From contig FLMG01003869.1 of assembly GCA_900088475.1 (NCBI GenBank), positions 7,760 through 27,325 of the forward strand: DNA of 19,566 nt, given 5' to 3'. The stretch is from Hyphochytrium catenoides. Lineage: Eukaryota > Sar > Hyphochytriomycetes > Hyphochytriales > Hyphochytriaceae. The position numbers and the translations under genes are program-made. Positions 14,404-19,566 of this stretch are shown here, piece after piece (positions within the stretch are counted from its first letter, which is position 1; every line of letters starts with the position of its first letter). The notes under the pieces were generated by a model that saw nothing but the letters and a program-made list of their open reading frames with translations, ran no database searches and had not been told where the DNA came from.

Positions 14404-17155
14404 GCCCGTATTCTTTGTTCTGCCTTCTTTTCAATAGCCATGGACAGAAATATGCAGCAATCATTCATTTATCGATGGCTATCCTGTGTAGGGCCTTAGC
14501 AGAACTTTCAAGATGTTAGACTCCGGTATCTCGACTGTGGATAACCTGGTAGGCCCGTAGTGCTAACATTGGACTCCTCCGTCTCTCTCTCTCTTTATCT
14601 CTCTCTATGTCCCTTGATCTGCTTGGATTTTCTGTCTAAGTGGGTGCTGCTCTAGATTGTGAAAATGAAGTGCGCCATCGAGGTCGTGCTCTTCCGATTG
14701 GGGGAGCTGAGCGGCTTGGCTCGTTGGAAGGCTCGCTTCAAGGTGAGGAGGCATCTTCCTGCCATCGGGTGGCTCTGAGCTAGATAGATAGAACCCAGCA
14801 GAAGAGACGGAGCGAATTAATTAGTCGTCTTTTCTATCAAGGCAGATGGGTTGGGAGGCTACTAAAACAGGATACTCCCATCTAAAGATGGCGTAGTATT
14901 GCCAGCAAGGGAAGGCAGACTCTGTCTGCAAGAGTGTGCCCGGAAATGTGAGACAGCTAAGAGATAGAGGCCAGCAGTTAGTTGAGAAGCCGGTAGATGA
15001 ACCTTTACTCTTAGTCTTCTGACTGCCCCAAAGGTTCTCGGTCTGCAGGAGACTCAGATGTCAGCCCTTGTGCGCGTTGTCAAGCTTCTTATGATCGCTG
15101 TAAGTGCGCGCTGTCTCTGTGTTGGCCGTCTTCACCCTGATAGTCTCTTCTGAGCGTCTTACGCGTTCTCTACCGTGAATCTTAGGCGGAGAACCTACTG
15201 ATCGCAGTAAGGGAGACAAGGGCAGATGTAACCAACTTCCTAGGCTGGCTAATCAAGGTGACGCGCAAGGTTCAAGGCAAGTTCTTTCTTCTCTCTTGCT
15301 TTAGGGCCACTACCTTCTGCTTTGGATTGTCCCTTATTTCCTCTCTTGGCTAACTTGACTGGCCCGATAGGAGAAGAGCGACCAGGCCAGGCACCGATAG
15401 TGGTAAACCTCGAGCTTCTAACAAAGTTCTTCCGAAAGACATTGAACGCTGGGCCCGGGGAGTCGATGCTTCATGTCAATGTTACACAGGTAGGAGCCGC
15501 TTAAGGAGGTCCAGCTCCTGCCCGCTCTCATGCTTTCAGCATGCTTTATTCCTATCCTCTTGAATGGTCCTAAACCTGCATCGTACTGGTCGCACGACCC
15601 TTCCTTCCTTTCCAGGTCGAGTATGTGACTGAGGGTTCCTTGGCCTGATTTGTCCTTCCCTCTGTATTGTTGTGGCCTCTAGCACTTTAATTCTTCCACC
15701 ATGGACAAGCTGATTGAAGAAGTAGAATTGCCGTTCATTGACCAGAGTCCAGACCGCCCACTCTCCAGACTGTCTCTTCAAAGCGCGGTAGAGTTTCTTC
15801 CCTCTTTGTTATACTGAGTTCCGCACTATCTCCCTTTCTCTCTCTCTCTCTCTCTCTCTCTCGCTCGCCATCTGTGTTCGTGTCTCTCTTTGTCTCCTCA
15901 TCTTATCTCTTCTCTCCCTTCTGCGATTCTTACGGTTCTCCTGGGCAGTTGAATAAGCTGCAGTGCCTGTGGACTGAGGCTTCAGGGGTGCTTATGAAGT
16001 CCATCGCTGACTCTTTACGATGGAAGGAAGACCCTCTGCCTCTTGGAAGCGGCGGGTCAGGTAGCAACTTCCGTTCCCACTTCCTCTTTTTAGCCCTTCT
16101 AATTAGTCTTCTCCAGTCCTCCGCATGTCACAATCTTTGGCTGTCGCCGGGAGGCCAAGACCGTCAGAAACGCATGGTGCTGGTCACCTTCTAGGCCTCA
16201 GCCTAGGGAATGGCTCCCAGGCCGCTGAAGAGCTAGCGATTATTCGGACGCGGCATGAAAGTGATGCACAGCGGCATGAAACTGGCATCCGAGGCTCCTG
16301 CATTGTGGTTGAAGCGTGCCGTTTGACCTTAGGAGAGGAAACAAAGCTGGTGCGCGTCCGTGCTCCCTGAAAGTTTTGCCTCTACGTCCATTCCTCCTGC
16401 CGTTCACGATTCCTCTACTATGACATCTGAACACACCTCCGCCGCTGCGTTTTAGTTGGACTTTGACTTTTACTTGGCGGACGCGAGCTCTTCGGGAGCG
16501 CTAGCCAACCAGGAGCGCTTGTTGATCCTGTTAGGGGGCTCTTCATCTGGTCTGTGCCCCCACCAACGGTTGCCCATGTCGGAACTTCTCACTTTCCTCC
16601 CTTATTCTACGATAAATCTCTCCTCTCGCACTTCTGGGTGCAGTTTCCTTGGCGTCAATGCCACTCGAAGACCTACACTTCGTGCCGCTCAATGTGGGAA
16701 AGGGGCGTCAAGACGTCGCTTCCGTCATCCAGAGCTGGCAGACGGTAAGCCGCAAGCTGGAATGTAGGAAACTATTGTACACGCTGATCTAAGGCCATTT
16801 ATGCTCCTATGTACACAGCTTTCACCCGCCTGGATGCGGCCCAGCTTCACACAGCGCAGGTAAGCATCAGCGCGACTTCGTTTCATCTCTTTTTTATCTT
16901 GTTCTGAGTCCATCCTACCCAAGTGCTACGTTTTTATCTCGTACATCTGAGAAACATCCGTTGGCCCGGGCTCTTTGTCCCTGAGACTAACTCCCTTTGA
17001 ACAGAACTTTCGCGGACGGCGAGCTGGGTGTGCCTGCTCTAACAGCTTGCGGGCCTAGGGGTGTCTGCGCTATCATCTCAGCTACCTCTAGAAAGATGAT
17101 CCTAATCGATGTAGAGGAAGATGAGGACGAAGAGGAAGACGCAGAAGAAGAGTAA
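12332..17155 (+). CDS. APC4: Anaphase-promoting complex subunit 4 (APC4)
   Basis: Exons modelled: 12332-12484, 12568-12652, 12714-12772, 12847-12932, 12997-13126, 13238-13297, 13339-13465, 13527-13642, 13764-13880, 14008-14094, 14206-14286, 14492-14548, 14656-14742, 15034-15099, 15186-15276, 15371-15489, 15616-15624, 15683-15787, 15949-16060, 16117-16349, 16456-16549, 16644-16744, 16819-16859, 17005-17155. This gives 788 aa, against about 808 in human. The N-terminal WD40-like blades show LEWSPDG then KCLAIGHADGTISLFD (W76-G80 onward) and LDILVTLDAAGLMVF. The central helical domain includes FLNYVMTG, GELSGLARWKARF and FLGWLIKV. The C-terminal blades lead to an acidic tail (last 15 residues nearly all Asp/Glu). 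APC4 is a scaffold of the APC/C ubiquitin ligase that drives mitotic exit. All phases agree. One intron is GC-AG, one exon is 9 nt, and exons 6/7 and 23/24 have alternative boundaries. Confidence 0.88.
13133..13236 (+). repeat. CT microsatellite inside an APC4 intron
   Basis: Intron 13127-13237 is almost wholly CT repeat on the coding strand and ends CCTACAG. The repeat serves as a very long polypyrimidine tract. Confidence 0.85.
14341..14398 (+). repeat. CT microsatellite inside an APC4 intron
   Basis: A nearly pure (CT)n run lies within intron 14287-14491, again pyrimidine on the coding strand. The acceptor (TGTGTAG) lies about 90 nt further on. Confidence 0.9.
14743..15033 (+). other. Largest APC4 intron, complex sequence with hairpins
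   Basis: At 291 nt this is the longest intron of the gene, and unlike the others it is not pyrimidine-rich. It contains AGATGGG (14844-14850) pairing with CCCATCT (14877-14883), and GCAGAC TCT GTCTGC, a 6-bp stem with a 3-nt loop (14915-14929). It could host a small RNA, but no C/D boxes or H/ACA layout could be shown. The acceptor is AAG. Confidence 0.5.
15277..15370 (+). other. GC-AG intron in APC4
   Basis: The donor reads CAAG|GCAAGT, the classic form of the rare GC donor, and the acceptor is GATAG. Only this donor leaves phase 1, which is needed to join KVTRKVQG to EERPGQAPIVVNLE. The two upstream GT choices (AAG|GTGACG and AAG|GTTCAA) leave phase 0 and break the frame. Confidence 0.7.
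15616..15624 (+). other. Candidate 9-nt micro-exon (Val-Glu-Tyr) in APC4
   Basis: A strong acceptor (CCTTCCTTTCCAG) ends at 15615 and another (GGCCTCTAG) at 15682. Between them GTCGAGTAT followed by GTGACT can form a phase-0 exon. Its inclusion gives NVTQ-VEY-HFN, similar to the V-x-x-Y segment of animal APC4 in this region. Skipping it also keeps frame, so alternative splicing is possible. Confidence 0.5.
15837..15863 (+). repeat. CT microsatellite inside an APC4 intron
   Basis: A (CT)n run lies in intron 15788-15948, pyrimidine on the coding strand. Confidence 0.85.
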
Positions 17156-17235
17156 ATGGCCAGCATCCCGGCATCGAAGCGTAACCTCTTCACCACTTCT
17201 CTTAGAAAGAACCAATAACAGCACACTTTCAGGTA

Positions 17236-17568
17236 CTAAGGCGCAAACGATGTTGCCATCTTTTTAGCGACAGCTATTACTCCGGCGTAACAGTATATAG
17301 GGCGTACAGGATGGGCGACGAGACAGCGAGAGAAAGCCACCAACACACCAACGAGGGCAAGCGAGGGCCTAGCTGTCAGGGACACACAGAGGAAGCGAAC
17401 TCCCTTCCTCCAGCCCATCTTGGCATGCAGCGGTTGTCCCTCTGCACTGTCAGATAGGGACCCCAATAAATAGAGAGAGCCTTGCAACCATGCTGAGTAT
17501 ATAGCTGAGCCTTTTAGACCTAGCAGGAGCACTATCAGGGCAATATTTGGGACATGTAGGCTGGCAAA
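17236..17568 (-). other. Possible last exon of RPC5, unrecognised hydrophobic tail
   Basis: A 110-codon frame follows a CTTCCTAG acceptor in phase 0, matching the AAAAAG|GTAATC donor at 17648/17647. It encodes several hydrophobic stretches (IALIVLLLGL, LALVGVLVAF). That is unusual for a nuclear polymerase subunit. Read-through of the preceding exon is also open for about 70 codons, so the true end may differ. Confidence 0.35.
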
Positions 17569-18821
17569 CTAGGAAGACTGAGTACCAAGGTATACGCCAA
17601 GGGCGATGAAGAAAGATGCGCATCGATAAGGAGAAAGGTAAGATTACCTTTTTGGCGGCGCTGCTGTTGCCTGCACCTTTGAGGGGAGCAGACTCAGACT
17701 TGACTGCCTCGCTGCCATCAGGTTGTGAGCATGGGGAGTGTGGAAGAATGAAAGAGACGGTGATGAGTGGAGAGACAGAAAGTGTCTTTTATAAGTATAT
17801 CAAGATACACTGCTCTATTATTACAATGTGAGAAGTGGAGAGAAACAGAGACATAAATTATGGTCAGTCGACTTTCTCTCACCTGGACCCCGTGCCGACG
17901 CCTGCATCCGTTGACGAGCCGTTGACGCCAAAGGAGGCGACGAACGCCTCTCTTGAGACATCAAAGGTGATCGGCGCGTTACTCTCACAGATCATCAGCT
18001 CGAACACTGACTGCGAATCCTATGCGAACACACGGCAGAGAAGAGAGCATGGAAGCATATGAATTTTAAGGCGGGAGAACCAAGAGAACGGACGCGCACA
18101 GAGGCGCCATCAGCAGGACACAACGCAATGTGAGCGAGAGAGAAAGCGAACGAGAGATAGCGAGCAAGAGTCCAGAGCTTGGGGAAAGAAGAGACTATCC
18201 CGCAAGTGCAAGGAAACGGAAAGAAGAGACAGGAGATCACCTCTTTCGAGCGAACAGTCAGCTCAGTCCAGGGCTCTCCCTCCTGTTGCTCTCTCTTGAA
18301 GGCGTAAGAGTTCCTCTTGGCGGCCATCGCTCTTTCTGAAGGTCGCCGCTTGTAAACAACCTGGAGAGGCTGCATCTCTGGCTTCTTGTCTTCCTTTTGG
18401 CCCTTCTCCTCTTCCATTTCATCGTCATAGTCCTCTGCAATGGCACTCAGTCGAGTCAGAGCGGACTGAGACAATCTTGGGAAAGAGAAGTAGCTAAAGA
18501 AGGAGAGAGAGAGGTTGCGATAAACAAGAAAAAGAAGACAAGGTCTAAGGGGAAATGATGGCCAAGTTACGGGAGCAAGGAGAGGAGAGGAAGTGATTGG
18601 ACGCTGGATATGCGCAGCACGTGAGGAACCGTACACTCAGATGAAGAGAGAAAGAGTGTAGATCAGCGCTCAAAGCAAGAGACCAAGGCGAGCGAGGGAC
18701 AAGGAGAAGGAAAGCGGAAAGAGAGAGAGAAGAAGAGATTCAAAGAGAGAACTAAGAAATATCGAGTGTAGGGGGAAGGGTAGAGACAAAGAGAGAGAGA
18801 GAGAGAGAGAGAGCGAGAGCG

Positions 18822-18859
<38 letters not shown>

Positions 18860-19187
18860 CCCAAGAGAGATGACACCAGGCACTGCGTAGAAATGAACGA
18901 AACCCTTAAATGAAAGTCAGGCAAGAGGACCTACCGATGCCTTCCTCTTCCGCTCCATTCAAGAAACTCAAAGTTGGACGCATCTGCAGCACGCTCTCCA
19001 CAGGCGTCAGGTGCAGCTCTCCTGCCAACAGAAGAGTCAGCCCGAGAAAATCGAGGCTCTAGGACCTTCCAGGACAGAGAAAGTACTCAGGAAAGGACAA
19101 TAGACACGAGAGACACAAGCACAGAGAAAGAGAGAGAGAGAGAAAAAGAGAGAGAGAGAAAGAGAGAGAGAGAGCAAACATGATGTC

Positions 19188-19228
<41 letters not shown>

Positions 19229-19482
19229 GAAGACGCCAGCATGCGAGCCACGCACCTCCTCTAAGGACACCAACGGCATACTGAGTAACCAGCGGCACTG
19301 TTCTTGAGTCCAATGCGAACTTGGTGATCCTCTTCTTCCCCTCGATCTCTGAGTCGTAGAACTCACTCTGCGTGTCCACCGCATACTCGAGCTCCACCAG
19401 CCGGTGCTGAGGCTTAAAGCGCGCGGCGCTGGGAGGGTCCAGAGGCCGATACGTTGGCCGGAGAGGGTACTGGAGGACAAAC
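17236..19482 (-). CDS. RPC5: RNA polymerase III subunit RPC5 (Rpc37/POLR3E), 5' end outside window
   Basis: Minus-strand exons: 19482-19256, 19021-18935, 18434-18241, 18010-17883, 17711-17648 and, less surely, 17568-17236. All introns are GT-AG and phases agree. The first visible exon carries VLQYPLRP and KPQHRLVELEYAVDT, the N-terminal signature of RPC5. The next has GELHLTPVESVLQMRPTLSF. The third has VVYKRRPSER, NSYAFKREQQ and EPWTEL, matching the conserved RPC5 block before a Trp. The fourth (FELMICESNAPITFDVS) resembles plant RPC5. RPC5 forms a heterodimer with RPC4 in Pol III and acts in initiation and termination. The last exon is hydrophobic and matches nothing I know, so the C-terminus is open. 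The protein looks short, more like yeast Rpc37 than human POLR3E. No ATG lies between the conserved start and the window edge, so at least one short exon is missing. Confidence 0.85.
18435..18934 (-). other. 500-nt RPC5 intron rich in CT repeats
   Basis: This is the longest intron in the window. On the RPC5 coding strand it is CT-rich, with a main run at 18790-18856 and another near 18717-18735 (both GA on the + strand). The acceptor is GCCATTGCAG. Alternative acceptors exist at TCTCAG and CCCAAG but do not match the incoming phase 1. Confidence 0.7.
18790..18856. repeat. (GA)n/(CT)n microsatellite in RPC5 intron
   Basis: A GA run on the + strand is broken by a few GAGC units. It is CT on the RPC5 coding strand. 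Confidence 0.9.
19121..19224. repeat. Compound (GA)n/(CT)n microsatellite in RPC5 intron
   Basis: Two GA blocks (about 19121-19174 and 19192-19224) are separated by a short unique stretch. They fill most of the 234-nt intron 19022-19255 and are CT on the RPC5 coding strand. Confidence 0.9.
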
Positions 19483-19528
19483 CTGGTCACGTAAAGTGGA
19501 GGGGGGACGCGGTATTGAGAGACAAGAG

Positions 19529-19530
19529 AG

Positions 19531-19566
<36 letters not shown>
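19529..19566. repeat. (GA)n microsatellite at right edge
   Basis: A GA run reaches the last base. On the minus strand it is a CT tract a short way upstream of the first visible RPC5 exon, fitting an intron 3' region. Confidence 0.95.

Noticed and set aside
14268-14468. Arg/Glu-repeat minus-strand frame
   Set aside because: It is a translation of the CT microsatellite in an APC4 intron.
17995-18636. 213-codon minus-strand frame as a separate gene
   Set aside because: Only its middle (18241-18434) matches RPC5. The ends are intron sequence read through.
1-19566. CRISPR array or transposon from the many repeats
   Set aside because: The repeats are GA/CT microsatellites with no unique spacers, terminal repeats or transposase.

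Overview
The window looks like nuclear DNA of a single-celled eukaryote, probably an alga or another protist. Four of its five genes are split by short GT-AG introns (about 41 to 500 nt, most near 100) with CT-rich 3' ends. GA/CT microsatellites are everywhere, including both ends of the window. The encoded proteins are purely eukaryotic: an APC/C subunit, an RNA polymerase III subunit, a SET-MYND protein and a plant-type LRR receptor-like protein. I cannot name the species. Cryptophyte or stramenopile algae are guesses from gene style only. I saw no bacterial operon, CRISPR array, tRNA, rRNA or transposase.

Layout: (1) 1-647, GA repeat and CT-rich leader. (2) 648-5804 (+), one uninterrupted 1718-codon ORF for an LRR, Cys-rich, multi-pass membrane protein. 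(3) 5805-7081, low-complexity GA/CT spacer. (4) 7082-10285 (+), a 12-exon SMYD-type (SET-MYND) protein that appears to carry two MYND zinc fingers. (5) 10340-11779 (-), a 4-exon SAM-dependent methyltransferase with a CSGKG motif. (6) 11780-12331, divergent promoter region. (7) 12332-17155 (+), a 24-exon APC4 gene (anaphase-promoting complex subunit 4, 788 aa as modelled). (8) 17236-19482 (-), the Pol III subunit RPC5 (Rpc37/POLR3E), with its first exon beyond the right edge.

I built the multi-exon models by hand from splice signals, continuity of reading phase and remembered family motifs. Every joined exon keeps frame, which is strong support, but no transcript evidence was available. The genes are not a functional cluster. 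They are housekeeping genes (APC4, RPC5), two methyltransferase-type genes and a receptor-like gene packed tightly: SMYD and the methyltransferase are tail to tail 54 nt apart, and APC4 and RPC5 are tail to tail about 80 nt apart.

The points most worth a second look are a precise 51-nt GT...AG insertion inside one LRR repeat that looks like an unspliced or cryptic intron, the double-MYND SMYD protein, a GC-AG intron and a 9-nt micro-exon in APC4, and the strand-biased CT microsatellites in introns.
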